In this document: piece after piece, positions 41,581 to 50,753 of the stretch
How positions within the stretch are numbered: the first letter of the stretch is position 1
Layout: every line of letters starts with the position of its first letter
Source of the DNA: Micromonospora humi
GTDB lineage: Bacteria > Actinomycetota > Actinomycetes > Mycobacteriales > Micromonosporaceae
Assembly: GCF_900090105.1 (NCBI RefSeq)
Contig: NZ_FMDM01000004.1
Coordinates: 425,282 to 489,281 of the forward strand
DNA length: 64,000 nucleotides
Direction: 5' to 3'
The notes under the pieces: model-generated
The model's input: only the letters and a program-made list of their open reading frames with translations
Databases searched by the model: none
Told to the model about the DNA's origin: nothing
Position numbers and translations under genes: made by a program

Positions 41581-43998
41581 TCAGGCAGGGGACCGCGCGG
41601 GGCGGTGACGCAGTGACCGCCAGGTCGGCAGTGCGCTCGCCAGCACCGCGAGCAGCAGACAGAGCCCCACCACCCCGCCGACCACCGACCACGGCACCAC
41701 CAGGTCGACCGGTACGCCGGCCTGCTCGGCGAGGCCGGCACGGATGCTCAGCAGACCGACGAACGCGACAGCCCCGCCGAGCAGCGCACCGATCAGCACC
41801 ACCAGGGCGGACTCGGCCGTGACCAGCCAGATGACCTGCCCGCGGGTCGCTCCGGCCAGCCGGATAAGCCGCAGGTCGGCCACCCGGCCGGCGGCGGCCA
41901 TCAGCAGCGTGTTCGCCACCGCGACCGCCCCGTAGCCGGCCGAGACACCGATCAGGAGCAGGGTGAACAGCCAGACGAGGCGATCCTCGGCGCGATCCGC
42001 CTCGGCAGCCCACGCCGATACGTCGACGACCCGCGCTCCGACCGGCGGGTCGACCCGGTCCCGGACGTACACCGCGGAGGTGAGCGCCGAGGGGTCGTGC
42101 GTCCGCACCACCGACCGGGGCAGGAGCAGGTCGCCGGGGATCGAGTCGTCGGTGACGACCGCGACGACGCGCAGCGACACCACCTCCCCGTCGGCGAAGA
42201 CCAACGCGTACGGCTCGGACGGCTGCCGGTTCGCCGAGGCGGGGAGAACCACCGTGTCACCACCGCCCAGGTCGTCCAACGAGCCGGCAACCACGGTGAG
42301 CGCCCGGTTCATGGCGGCGAAGCCCACCGGGTCCACGCCGAGCGCGGTCAACGGCCGGTCCGTCGGCGACGAGTCCGGGTCGCTCTCGAAGACGGTCGTC
42401 GGCAGCAGGGCGGTCCCCCCGACCCCCGCGACGGCCCGGTCCGACAGGCCCGGTGCGCGGTCCGGCACCACGACCCAGCCGGCGTTCACGTCGTCGGCGC
42501 GGCCCGCCGCGTAGGCGGCCGTGGTGGTGCGCACCATCCCCGAGACCAACACCGCGAACGCGACCGTGAGCAGCACCGGGGCGGCGATCGACGCCGTCCG
42601 CCGGGTCGCGGTCGACGCCCCCGCGCGGACCAGCATCCCGATCGCACCACCCGGTCGACGCACCGGCGAGCGCAGCAGCCGCACCACCGGGCGGACGGCC
42701 GCCGGGGCCAACACGGTGGCGCCGGCCACCAGGGCCATCACCGCGTAGAGGGCGAACGTGGCGGCGTCGCGGGCCTGGTCGGCGGTCGCCGTGCCGACGC
42801 TGAGGGCGAGCCCTGCCGCGACGAGGAGCACCCCGGTGGCGACTCGCAGCCGCCCGATCGGCCGCTGTTCCACCGCCGCCTCGCGTAACGCCTCCAGCGG
42901 GCGGACGCGTGCCGCTCGGCGCGACGCCGACCAGACGGCCAGCAGCGCGATCACCGGACCGGCGACGATCGACAGCGCGACCGGCCAGGGTTCGTACCGG
43001 ACCCGGAAGGTCGCCGGCTCGAAGCCGACGTCGACGAGCAGCGCGCCCAACACCGGGGCGAGCGCGGCGCCGACCAGGAGGCCGGTGAGTCCGGCCGTGG
43101 CGCCGACGACGAGCGCCTCGGCGCGGACCATGCGGCGGACCTGACGGGGGGTGGCACCGACGGCGCGTAGCAGGCCCAGCTCACGGCGGCGCTGGCCGAC
43201 GTCGAACGCGAAGGTGGAGGCGACCACGAAGACCGTGACGAAGCCCGCGAGAGCCGCCGTCGCGGTGAGCACCTGCATGCCGATCCAGCGGGTGCGGGCG
43301 TCGTTCCGAGGCTCCGACGCACTGCGTCCGTCGCCGGTCAGTGCCCGTCCATCGCCGCCGACGACACCCCGCACCCCCGCGGCGACCTTCTCGGGATCGG
43401 CACCCGGAGCGATCAGCAGGCCGATGACCCGGACGCCGGGCGCGAGCACGGCCGCGACGTCGTCCGCGACGTAGACGCCGGGCGCATCGACGAGACCGGT
43501 GACGGTGTAGGGCTGCGGGCCCGCCGCCGTGAGCAGGGTGACCGGGCCACCGGGACGCAGCCCGAGCGCGCGGTCGACGACCACCTCACCGGCCTGTCGG
43601 GGCGGCGCGCCCGCCGTGAGACGGAGTCCGCCCAGCCGGGTGCTGGACCAGCCGTGCCCCTGGTGAGCGTCCTCCCGTTGCGCATCAATGGCCGAGGGTC
43701 GGCCGTGGACGAGGGCCTGGGCGTAGAAGGTCCGGTCCGGCACTGCCGCCGTGACGCCCGGCACCCCGGCCAGCCCGCTGGTCAGTTCCGCCGTCCTGGC
43801 GGCCGACCACGGCCGGGTGGGCGCGAACGAGTCGGCCGCCGCACCGGCCTCCGGGCTCTGCACCACGACCGCCGCGTCCGCCAGCCGGTCGGGCACCTGC
43901 GGGCGGCCGGAGGCCAGCAGCAGGGTGGCCACCGCGACCAGTGTGACGCCGACGGCAACGGCCACGAAGGCGCCGACCGACCGCCGGATGCTCAGCAC
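41581..43998 (-). CDS. FtsX-like ABC transporter permease
   Basis: 805 residues from a GTG at 43998 (VLSIRRSVGAFVAVAVGVTL). Two FtsX domains: one around residues 230-370 (GFVTVFVVASTFAFDVGQRR, RELGLLRAVGATPRQVRRMV) and one at the C-terminus (GYGAVAVANTLLMAAAGRVA, DLRLIRLAGATRGQVIWLV), with large extracytoplasmic domains. MacB/LolC-type mechanotransmission or peptide export is the family role. It overlaps the ATPase gene by seven bases. The divergent two-component system likely controls it, as in antimicrobial-peptide resistance modules. Confidence 0.93.
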   Translation of the reverse strand: MLSIRRSVGAFVAVAVGVTLVAVATLLLASGRPQVPDRLADAAVVVQSPEAGAAADSFAPTRPWSAARTAELTSGLAGVPGVTAAVPDRTFYAQALVHGRPSAIDAQREDAHQGHGWSSTRLGGLRLTAGAPPRQAGEVVVDRALGLRPGGPVTLLTAAGPQPYTVTGLVDAPGVYVADDVAAVLAPGVRVIGLLIAPGADPEKVAAGVRGVVGGDGRALTGDGRSASEPRNDARTRWIGMQVLTATAALAGFVTVFVVASTFAFDVGQRRRELGLLRAVGATPRQVRRMVRAEALVVGATAGLTGLLVGAALAPVLGALLVDVGFEPATFRVRYEPWPVALSIVAGPVIALLAVWSASRRAARVRPLEALREAAVEQRPIGRLRVATGVLLVAAGLALSVGTATADQARDAATFALYAVMALVAGATVLAPAAVRPVVRLLRSPVRRPGGAIGMLVRAGASTATRRTASIAAPVLLTVAFAVLVSGMVRTTTAAYAAGRADDVNAGWVVVPDRAPGLSDRAVAGVGGTALLPTTVFESDPDSSPTDRPLTALGVDPVGFAAMNRALTVVAGSLDDLGGGDTVVLPASANRQPSEPYALVFADGEVVSLRVVAVVTDDSIPGDLLLPRSVVRTHDPSALTSAVYVRDRVDPPVGARVVDVSAWAAEADRAEDRLVWLFTLLLIGVSAGYGAVAVANTLLMAAAGRVADLRLIRLAGATRGQVIWLVTAESALVVLIGALLGGAVAFVGLLSIRAGLAEQAGVPVDLVVPWSVVGGVVGLCLLLAVLASALPTWRSLRHRPARSPA

Positions 43999-44756
43999 GA
44001 CGACTCCACGGCGCTCCCCGCCGGGGCGGTCTCCCGCTCGGCGATCCGCGCGGCGACGACCGTGGCGGTGATCCCGCCGGTCAGCTCGTCCACGATGCGG
44101 CCGTCGGCGAGGAGAAGGACCCGATCGGCGTACGCAGCGGCGGCAGGGTCGTGGGTCACCATCACGACGGTCTGCCGGTGGTCGTCGACCAGTGCGCGCA
44201 GCAGCCGGAGGATCTGCTGGGACGCCGTGCTGTCCAGTGCCCCGGTCGGTTCGTCGGCGAAGACGACCGCGGGGCGGGTGATCAGCGCTCGGGCCACGGC
44301 GACGCGTTGCTGTTCGCCGCCGGACAGTTCGCTCGGCCGGTGCCCGGCCCGGTCGGTCAGTCCGACGGTGTCGAGCGCGGCGAGGACGTCCCGAGCCGGG
44401 GGACGGTGCCTCGCCAGGCGCAGCGGCAACTCGACGTTCTCGGCGGCGGTCAGCGAGGACACCAGGTTGAACGCCTGGAACACGAAGCCGATCCGATCGC
44501 GGCGCAACCGGGTCAGCTCGTCCTCGCCCAGGTCGTCGAGGCGCCTGCCGTCGATCGTGACGGTCCCCGCGGTCGGCTTGTCCAACCCGGCCGCGCAGTG
44601 CAGCAGGGTGGACTTGCCCGAGCCCGACGGGCCCATCACGGCCGTGAAGGTGCCGCCGGCGAAGCTGGTCGTCACGCCGTCGAGCGCCGTCACCCGACGT
44701 GCTCCGGCGCCGTACACCGCGCACAGCCCTTGCAGGGTCACCGTCTGTGTGGTCAT
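43992..44756 (-). CDS. ABC transporter ATP-binding protein (MacB/LolD type)
   Basis: 254 residues from the ATG at 44756. Walker A GPSGSGKSTLL, Q-loop FVFQAFNLVSSL, signature LSGGEQQRVAVARAL, Walker B AVVFADEPTGALD and H-switch VMVTHD. The FNL and PTGALD spellings are those of the LolD/MacB family that pairs with FtsX-like permeases, here the overlapping downstream gene. Cytoplasmic face of the membrane. Confidence 0.95.
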   Translation of the reverse strand: MTTQTVTLQGLCAVYGAGARRVTALDGVTTSFAGGTFTAVMGPSGSGKSTLLHCAAGLDKPTAGTVTIDGRRLDDLGEDELTRLRRDRIGFVFQAFNLVSSLTAAENVELPLRLARHRPPARDVLAALDTVGLTDRAGHRPSELSGGEQQRVAVARALITRPAVVFADEPTGALDSTASQQILRLLRALVDDHRQTVVMVTHDPAAAAYADRVLLLADGRIVDELTGGITATVVAARIAERETAPAGSAVESSC

Positions 44757-44771
44757 GGCCGTCAGGGTGCA

Positions 44772-44805
44772 CGCTCCGGCAGGTGCCGCGCGTCGTGCCG
44801 GAGCG
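44772..44805. promoter_or_regulatory. 10-bp inverted repeat between the ABC operon and the two-component genes
   Basis: CGCTCCGGCA (44772-44781) and TGCCGGAGCG (44796-44805), perfect, 24 bp between centres. Placed 16 bases upstream of the ATPase start, it is a candidate site for the LuxR-type response regulator encoded divergently. Confidence 0.55.
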
Positions 44806-44925
44806 GGCACTTTCCGGCCCTCCCCCGGGCGGAGCCCGGGTCCGGGACGGGCCGGGACGTCCTACCGAGGATGACCACCCGCAGGTGGACGCGGCCGGGG
44901 CCGACCCGCCGATACGCTTCGACAG

Positions 44926-46083
44926 GTGACCGCCCTCCTGCTGACCCGGCGGCTGCGGCCGGCGGAACTGGCCACCGCGGACGCCGTGCTCGCCGTGGCG
45001 GTCGGCGGGCTGCTCGGCCCGTACGCGGCACTGGAATCGCCGCTGCACGGTGGCGTGCGCGAACCGCTCTGGGTGTCGGTGCTCGTCGGGTTCGCCCTCG
45101 GGCTGCCGTTGGCCGTCCGGAGGCGGTGGCCGCTCGTCGTCGCCGTCGTGATCAGCTTCGTGGCCACCGTCGCCCTGATCACCGGCGTGATTCCCAACTA
45201 TGCCGCCGCCGCGCCCGGGCTCGCCGTCGGTCTGTCCTTCTACACGGTGGCCGTGTCGACGGGCACGCGTCGGTCACTGTTGGGTGCCGCCGGTTGTCTC
45301 GCTCTGGTGAGCGTCGCTCTGGTGCTGACCGCGAGCGACCTGTGGTCACGAACCGGCGGGGTCGCCTACGCCGCCGTCATGATCGCTCCCGCCTGGATGA
45401 TCGGCTGGCTGGTCCGCGAGCGACGCGCCGCCGCCGCCCGTCAGGACGAGCACCTGGTCCGCCGGACCGCCGCCGAGGAGCGGTTACGGGTGGCCCGGGA
45501 GCTGCACGACGTCGTCGCCCACACGCTGAGCCTCATCGTCGTGAAGGCGGCCGTCGCCAACCACGTCGCCGAGACCGATCCCCGCGAGGCGGGGGCCGCC
45601 CTGCGGGTGATCGAGGAGACCGGCCGCACCGCACTGACCGACATACGCCGGGTGCTCGGCGCACTGCGCGAGGACACCCCGTACGCTCCGACGCCCGGGC
45701 TGGCCGAACTGCCCGCGCTCGCCCGACAGGCGGCGATCGCCGGTGTCGACGTGCGGCTCGACGTACGGCAGGAGGAACCCGCCGCAGCGGTGCCGGAGTC
45801 GGTGGGCCTGGGGGTCTACCGGATCGTGCAGGAGGCGGTGACCAACGTGGTGAAGCACGCGGCACCGGCCACCTGCAGAGCAACGGTGACCGTCACGCCT
45901 CGTGAGGTCAGGGTCGAGGTGACCGACGACGGCGGCCGCCCGGTCCTGATCGGCGGTGAGGGGCACGGGCTGATCGGCATGCGGGAACGGGTGACGTTGC
46001 ACGGGGGCGAGTTCCGCGCCGGGCCGCGCTCCGGCGGCGGCTACACGGTGACCGCCAGCCTGCCCTACCGGGTGGCCGCGTGA
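44926..46083 (+). CDS. Sensor histidine kinase (NarL/DesK type)
   Basis: 385 residues from a GTG. The N-terminus has five or six membrane helices (to about residue 155). The HisKA_3 box is RVARELHDVVAHTLSLIVVK with His near 190. HATPase follows: VGLGVYRIVQEAVTNVVKHA (N box), VEVTDDGG (D box), GHGLIGMRERV (G box). Partner of the coupled LuxR-type regulator. Signal unknown; the ABC neighbour suggests a cell-envelope stress or antibiotic. Confidence 0.94.
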   Translation: MTALLLTRRLRPAELATADAVLAVAVGGLLGPYAALESPLHGGVREPLWVSVLVGFALGLPLAVRRRWPLVVAVVISFVATVALITGVIPNYAAAAPGLAVGLSFYTVAVSTGTRRSLLGAAGCLALVSVALVLTASDLWSRTGGVAYAAVMIAPAWMIGWLVRERRAAAARQDEHLVRRTAAEERLRVARELHDVVAHTLSLIVVKAAVANHVAETDPREAGAALRVIEETGRTALTDIRRVLGALREDTPYAPTPGLAELPALARQAAIAGVDVRLDVRQEEPAAAVPESVGLGVYRIVQEAVTNVVKHAAPATCRATVTVTPREVRVEVTDDGGRPVLIGGEGHGLIGMRERVTLHGGEFRAGPRSGGGYTVTASLPYRVAA

Positions 46084-46748
46084 TCCGGGTGCTGATCGCC
46101 GACGACCAGGCGCTGCTGCGCGGCAGTTTCCGGCTGTTGGTCGATTCGACCCCGGACTTCACCACCGTCGGTGAGGCGGGCACCGGCGTGCAGGCCGTGG
46201 CGCTGGCCGCCGAGCACCGCCCGGACGTGGTGCTGATGGACGTGCGGATGCCGGAGATGGACGGCATCGAGGCGACCCGACACATCTGCGCCGGGCCGGC
46301 CACGGCCGGCACCCGGGTCGTCATCCTGACCACGTTCGACCTGGACGAGTACGTCTACGGGGCACTGCGCGCCGGAGCCAGCGGGTTCCTGCTCAAGGAC
46401 ACCCGGCCGGCGGACCTGCTGACCGGCATCCGGGTGGTGGCCGCCGGCGAGGGGCTGCTGTCGCCGACGGTGACCCGCCGGCTGATCGACGAGTTCGCGC
46501 GCCGGCCGGAGCCGACCCGGCCGCTGCCACGACGGCTGGCGGGGGTCACCGAACGGGAACGGGAAGTGCTCACCCTGATCGGCAGGGGCCTGTCCAACGC
46601 GGAGTTGGCCGAGCATCTCCAGCTCAGCCTGGCCACCGTGAAGACGCACGTCGGGCGGTTGCTGACCAAGCTGGCGGTACGTGATCGGGCACAACTGGTC
46701 ATCGTCGCCTACGAAACGGGCCTGGTCGGGCCGGGTGGCCCGCGCTGA
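46080..46748 (+). CDS. LuxR/NarL-family response regulator
   Basis: 222 residues from a GTG overlapping the kinase stop (GTGA). Receiver: acid pair DDQ near residue 8, phospho-Asp in DVVLMDVRMPEMDG, Thr in VVILTTFDLDEYVY, Lys in GFLLKDTRP. C-terminal HTH: LTEREREVL-like GVTEREREVLTLIGRGLSNA and LSLATVKTHVGRLLTKLAV. Probably regulates the divergent ABC operon. Confidence 0.95.
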   Translation: MIRVLIADDQALLRGSFRLLVDSTPDFTTVGEAGTGVQAVALAAEHRPDVVLMDVRMPEMDGIEATRHICAGPATAGTRVVILTTFDLDEYVYGALRAGASGFLLKDTRPADLLTGIRVVAAGEGLLSPTVTRRLIDEFARRPEPTRPLPRRLAGVTEREREVLTLIGRGLSNAELAEHLQLSLATVKTHVGRLLTKLAVRDRAQLVIVAYETGLVGPGGPR

Positions 46749-46807
46749 CGTAAGACACCAGGCGTGCCTGGCCCGGCGCAGGAGGCTGACCGCGGTCGAC
46801 CCGAGGC

Positions 46808-47377
46808 TCAGGTCACCACGCGGACGGCAGGCCAGCGTTCGGCGGGACGATGGCGGGCGAGTCGCCGCCGGGAGATCTCCGGGCTGACCCTGGTCGGATT
46901 GCGCCGCCACACCCCGTCGAGCAGGTCGTCGAGGCCGTGCGGCGCGCACACCGCGATCTGGTCGTACGCGTCGAGGCGGACGGCCACGGCGGTGGCGTAC
47001 TCGGGCCAGGTGGCAACGGCATCGGCGATGGTCCGCAACGGCGCCACCGGGCCGCCGCCGAACGTGGCCGGATACCAGGTGTGCACGGCGGCCTGGTTCT
47101 TCGCCTCCCACGGCGGCTCCGGCCACGCCGCCGTCAGCCGGTCGGTGGCCCGGTCGTCGTTGTCGCGGCTCAGGTCCGCCGGGTCGAGGAAGACGACGTC
47201 GACGTCCCGCACCGACGACGGGTCGAAGCCGTCCCCGTAGCGCTCGCCCCAGACCAGGTCGCGGACGGCGCCTGCGCCGATCCAGGCGTCCGGCAGGCCG
47301 GAGTTCCGCACGACGTCGAGCGCCCGCATCAGCCACGGGCTGCGCCCGACCAGGTCCCGCAGCTCGTCGTCCCGCAT
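46808..47377 (-). CDS. Nucleotidyltransferase-family protein (NTP_transf_6/DUF925)
   Basis: 189 residues from the ATG at 47377 (MRDDELRDLVGRSPWLMRAL). Fold blocks: DAWIGAGAVRDLVWGERYGD, VRDVDVVFLDPADLS (the D-x-D of the polymerase-beta-like fold), NQAAVHTWYPATFG and TWPEYATAVAVRLDAYDQIA, CAPHGLDDLLDGVWRRNPTR. This matches the YjbK/PF06042 group. The target of nucleotidyl transfer is unknown. It stands alone on its strand. Confidence 0.85.
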   Translation of the reverse strand: MRDDELRDLVGRSPWLMRALDVVRNSGLPDAWIGAGAVRDLVWGERYGDGFDPSSVRDVDVVFLDPADLSRDNDDRATDRLTAAWPEPPWEAKNQAAVHTWYPATFGGGPVAPLRTIADAVATWPEYATAVAVRLDAYDQIAVCAPHGLDDLLDGVWRRNPTRVSPEISRRRLARHRPAERWPAVRVVT

Positions 47378-47575
47378 CGTCGCCCCCGATCGCCGTCCCG
47401 CTCGGTCGAACAACCGGCCCACGAGGGAGCCTGGCACGTCCACCGCTCGGGCGTCGGCCCGGGCGGCGTCATGTGAGGACGTGCCTGGTCTCGGGCGGCG
47501 CGAGGGACACTGACGGAAGCCGATTGCCGATAGTGTTCTCCACCACACTGTCCGCGCGTCCCGAAGGGTTCTGCC

Positions 47576-48811
47576 ATGAGCGTTGGTCGTCAGCGGCTGT
47601 CGCGAACTGTCGCCGCCGCGCTGCTCCTCCTTGCCGGGGTGGCTCTCCCCGCCGGTCCCGCCGAGGCGGCGAAGAAGGGCCCGGACCTCACGGTCGACGC
47701 CTCCGGGACGAGGATCCCGCTGGGAGTCGAGAAGAAGGTCCTCCATCTGAAGGTCAGCAACCAGGGGGACGCGACCCCGAGTGAGGTCGTCGTCCGAGTC
47801 CGCCAGCCGCAGGAGGGCCCGGACCCCTTGCCGGTCGCCCTGCTCTGGCATTCGGGGGGCGGGGGTGAGTGCGACGGCGACATCGGAGGGTTCTACTGCC
47901 AACTGCTGCCGGCGCTGATTCCGGGGCCGGGCGAAACCTTCGACCTGCCCATCGACGCGCTCGTCTACGGGACGGAGCCCTACGAGGGCAGGTTCGAGGT
48001 TTCGGTCACCCTCGGGCCGGACAAGGACGCGAATCCGGCCGACAACACCAGATGGTTCCCGCTCGCGCTGGTCGACCAGCCCAGTGCCGACCTCTCGGTG
48101 GTCGCCCGGGACGTGAAGCAGTCGGTGCGGATCGGCGCCGGTGGCAGGCCCGAGCCCACCGGGACGCTGAACCCGGGTGAGACGGGTGCGGTGTGGCACA
48201 CCGTCGCCAACCAGGGCCGCACGGCGGTCAGCGGAGTGCGGGTCACACTGCACCTGCCCAAGGGGGTCACCTTCACCAGGCCACCGACCCCGTGTGTGCT
48301 CGCCGACGCCGGCCGGTCGGCGGTCTGCACCTATCGAAGCCTCACCCTCGTTCCGGCCGCCGAGGACACCGATCCGAACGACCAGGTCTACTCGGCGGTC
48401 GAGCTGTACAACCTGGTGACGACCGCGGCATCCGCCACCGCCCCGGCGACGTTGCGGGGCGGCACCGCCCAGGTGGAGGGCCTCGCGGAGCGGTCCACGA
48501 ACGACCGCGCCAGGCGCGCGCCGGCCGAGCTGCCCGCGAACGCCGTCGCCGTACGGGTGCCCGACGCGGACCCCAGCGACAATCAGGACGGGTTCGCCGT
48601 GGTGCTGGCCGCAAAGAGCGGCGGCGGCGATGGTGGCGCCGGGGGCGGTGCGGGTGACGGTGGCGGCGGGCTGCCGGTCACCGGGCCGCAGGCCGGTCTC
48701 ATCGGCGGAGTCGGCGTCGCGGCGTTGGCCGCCGGAGCGGTGTTGTTCCTCGCTGCCCGGCGTCGCCGGATGATCCTGCTGACCCCCGAGGACGAGAGGG
48801 CGGCAACCTGA
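47576..48811 (+). CDS. Sortase-anchored surface protein (LPVTG)
   Basis: 411 residues. Signal peptide of about 31 residues ending PAEAA. Two Ig-like CARDB/DUF11-type domains (PDLTVDASGTRIPLGVEKKV; ADLSVVARDVKQSVRI, later WHTVANQGRTAVSGVRVTLH). A Gly-rich spacer precedes the sorting signal LPVTG, a hydrophobic helix (LIGGVGVAALAAGAVLFLA) and ARRRR. Sortase would link it to peptidoglycan. Function likely adhesion or surface structure. Followed by a hairpin. Confidence 0.88.
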   Translation: MSVGRQRLSRTVAAALLLLAGVALPAGPAEAAKKGPDLTVDASGTRIPLGVEKKVLHLKVSNQGDATPSEVVVRVRQPQEGPDPLPVALLWHSGGGGECDGDIGGFYCQLLPALIPGPGETFDLPIDALVYGTEPYEGRFEVSVTLGPDKDANPADNTRWFPLALVDQPSADLSVVARDVKQSVRIGAGGRPEPTGTLNPGETGAVWHTVANQGRTAVSGVRVTLHLPKGVTFTRPPTPCVLADAGRSAVCTYRSLTLVPAAEDTDPNDQVYSAVELYNLVTTAASATAPATLRGGTAQVEGLAERSTNDRARRAPAELPANAVAVRVPDADPSDNQDGFAVVLAAKSGGGDGGAGGGAGDGGGGLPVTGPQAGLIGGVGVAALAAGAVLFLAARRRRMILLTPEDERAAT

Positions 48812-48884
48812 TCCGCCCGGTCGGCCCGTGGCGGGCTGTCGCACCCTCCGACAGCTCCGCCCCGGGAGACCGGTGATCCGATCA

Positions 48885-48918
48885 ACGCCCCGCCGACCGC
48901 TGTCGGCTGGCGGGGCGT
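48885..48918 (+). terminator. 10-bp hairpin after the LPVTG gene
   Basis: ACGCCCCGCC (48885-48894) and GGCGGGGCGT (48909-48918) with a 14-base loop, just before the next promoter. Confidence 0.65.
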
Positions 48919-48935
48919 CCGGCAGGCGGGGTGAA

Positions 48936-48941
48936 TATGCT
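48936..48941 (+). promoter_or_regulatory. -10 hexamer TATGCT for the SpoIIE-like gene
   Basis: TATGCT is followed by six bases and the GTG at 48948, indicating a leaderless mRNA and supporting that GTG as the start. Confidence 0.5.
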
Positions 48942-48947
48942 CGACGC

Positions 48948-50195
48948 GTGGAGGACAGCGAGCGGACGATGCTGGCCGGGATGCTGCAGTCGGCTGAGGA
49001 TGCCGCACCGGTGGAGGCGGTCGAGGCCGTCACCGGTGCCATCGCAGCCGGCCTGAACGCGACCGGAATCTCCCTGCTGATCGCCGACCTCGGCGGGCGG
49101 GCGCTGGTGCGGCTGACCCATCAGCCGGCCCCCGGTGGCCCCGGCCGGCGTCAGGGCGAGGAGGCCGCCGAGGTCCTGCCGTTCGACGGCGGCCCGCACG
49201 AGCAGGCGCTGCGGCAGCAGGCCACGCAGGTGGTGCCCGGCGACGGCCGGTGGACGGTGCTCTCCCCGGTCACCGACCGAGGTGAGGCGATCGGCCTGTT
49301 GGAGATCGACCTGCCGGCCGAGCCGGACGCCGACGTGATCGCGGAGGTCGCCCGGGCCGCGCACGCGCTGGCGTTCGTGGTCATCGCCAACCGCCGGCAC
49401 ACCGACCTGTTCGAGTGGGGGCAGCGCAGCACCCCGTTCACCCTCTCGGCGGAGATCCAACGTCGGCTGCTGCCCGCCTCGTTCACCTGCGAGGCCGGCG
49501 CGTTCGCCCTGTCCGGGTGGCTGGAGCCCGCGGCGAGCGTCGGCGGGGACACCTTCGACTACAGCCTCGCCCGCGATCTGCTGCACGTCAGCGTCACCGA
49601 CGCGATGGGCCACGGCGTGGCCAGCGCGCTGACCGCCACCCTCGGCGTGGGCAGCCTGCGCAACACCCGCCGCCGCGGCGGCAGCCTCGTCGCGCAGGCC
49701 GAGGAGGCGAACCGGGCCATCGCGGAGCACGCGAACGTCCGCGGCGCGTACGTGACCGCCGTGCTCGGCCGCGTCGACCTGCCCACCGGGCGCTGTGAGC
49801 TGCTCAACGCCGGGCACGTGCCGCCGATGCTGGTCCGGGCCGGCCGGGTCGTACCGGTGGAACTGCCCGGCAACTTCCCGCTGGGCATGTTCCCCGACGA
49901 GCGCTACCGCACCGGGGAGATCTCCCTGCTGCCCGGCGACCGGCTGGTGGTCGTGACCGACGGGATGCGGGAACGCAACGCGGCCGACCTCGACCTGCCC
50001 GCCGCCCTGCTCGACATCGCCCACCTGCATCCGCGCGAGGCGGTCCGGGCGCTGTCCGACGCGGTGCTGGCGGCTGCCGGGCCGGTGCTGGCCGACGATG
50101 CCACCATGCTCGTCATCGACTGGTACGACGGCCACGGGCCGCGACGCACCGCCGGTGGGGCGGACACCGCCCGCGCCAGCGGTCACCCCCGCTGA
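48948..50195 (+). CDS. GAF-like/SpoIIE PP2C-type protein phosphatase
   Basis: 415 residues from the GTG at 48948. Residues about 15-150 look GAF-like (VEAVTGAIAAGLNATGISLL; VLSPVTDRGEAIGLLEIDLP). The SpoIIE phosphatase domain starts near 175: AEIQRRLLPASF, ASVGGDTFDYSLARDLLHVS (metal Asp), VTDAMGHGVASALTATLGVG, LNAGHVPPMLV, VVVTDGMRERN and DDATMLVI. It would dephosphorylate a STAS antagonist, fitting the convergent STAS gene that overlaps its end by 13 bases. Confidence 0.92.
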   Translation: MEDSERTMLAGMLQSAEDAAPVEAVEAVTGAIAAGLNATGISLLIADLGGRALVRLTHQPAPGGPGRRQGEEAAEVLPFDGGPHEQALRQQATQVVPGDGRWTVLSPVTDRGEAIGLLEIDLPAEPDADVIAEVARAAHALAFVVIANRRHTDLFEWGQRSTPFTLSAEIQRRLLPASFTCEAGAFALSGWLEPAASVGGDTFDYSLARDLLHVSVTDAMGHGVASALTATLGVGSLRNTRRRGGSLVAQAEEANRAIAEHANVRGAYVTAVLGRVDLPTGRCELLNAGHVPPMLVRAGRVVPVELPGNFPLGMFPDERYRTGEISLLPGDRLVVVTDGMRERNAADLDLPAALLDIAHLHPREAVRALSDAVLAAAGPVLADDATMLVIDWYDGHGPRRTAGGADTARASGHPR

Positions 50196-50554
50196 GCAGG
50201 GGCTCCGGAGGCCGTCGGTGCCGCTTCCTCGGCGTCCCGCACGGTGTCGAAGAGGCCGATGACCCGATCCACCGAGGTGACCGAGAGCAACTGCCGCACC
50301 GGCGGGCGCACCCCGGCCAGACCGAGCCAGCCGTCCCGCTCCCGCAGGTCCTTGTAGGCGAGCACGAGCGCGCCCAGGCCGCTGGAGTCCATGAACCCGA
50401 CGCCGGCCAGGTCGACCACCACCACCCGGGCCCCGCCCTGCACCACCTCGAGCAACCGGTCGCGCAGCTGCGGCGTGGTGCTCATGTCCAGTTCACCGGC
50501 GACCTCCACCACCGTGCCGCCACGCCCCGGCCGGGTCGTCAACGCGAAATCCAC
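50183..50554 (-). CDS. STAS-domain anti-sigma factor antagonist
   Basis: 123 residues from a GTG at 50554. VVEVAGELDMSTTPQLRDRL is the first strand-helix; VVVDLAGVGFMDSSGLGALV contains the phosphorylatable Ser of SpoIIAA/RsbV proteins (DSSG). Partner-switching component: unphosphorylated it binds the anti-sigma kinase. Phosphatase and kinase candidates are the adjacent SpoIIE and HATPase genes. Its 3' end overlaps the SpoIIE gene tail to tail. Confidence 0.94.
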   Translation of the reverse strand: MDFALTTRPGRGGTVVEVAGELDMSTTPQLRDRLLEVVQGGARVVVVDLAGVGFMDSSGLGALVLAYKDLRERDGWLGLAGVRPPVRQLLSVTSVDRVIGLFDTVRDAEEAAPTASGAPAQRG

Positions 50555-50753
50555 AAGGTCCTCTCAATCCGGCATCCCGAACGTTCGCGGTGCCCTTCTC
50601 CATCCCATTCCCCACCGTGCCAGAACTGAGGCCCGGCCGCTTCCCTGAGAGCCGGTGTCCTCGACCGAGACGGCACCGCGAATCGAGGCATCTCGCCTGG
50701 GTATGGCAGGGTGGTCGGACGGATGACGCACGGGCCGGGGGAGGAACTGCGCG

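Noticed and set aside
41581..45048. Single 1,155-codon frame
   Set aside because: It is open only because GC bias removes stops: the permease frame continues past its GTG start through the antisense of the ATPase-gene region. The real gene starts at 43,998.
46808..49042. 744-codon minus-strand frame
   Set aside because: Only its last 189 codons are a real gene (nucleotidyltransferase). The rest is antisense to the LPVTG and SpoIIE genes.
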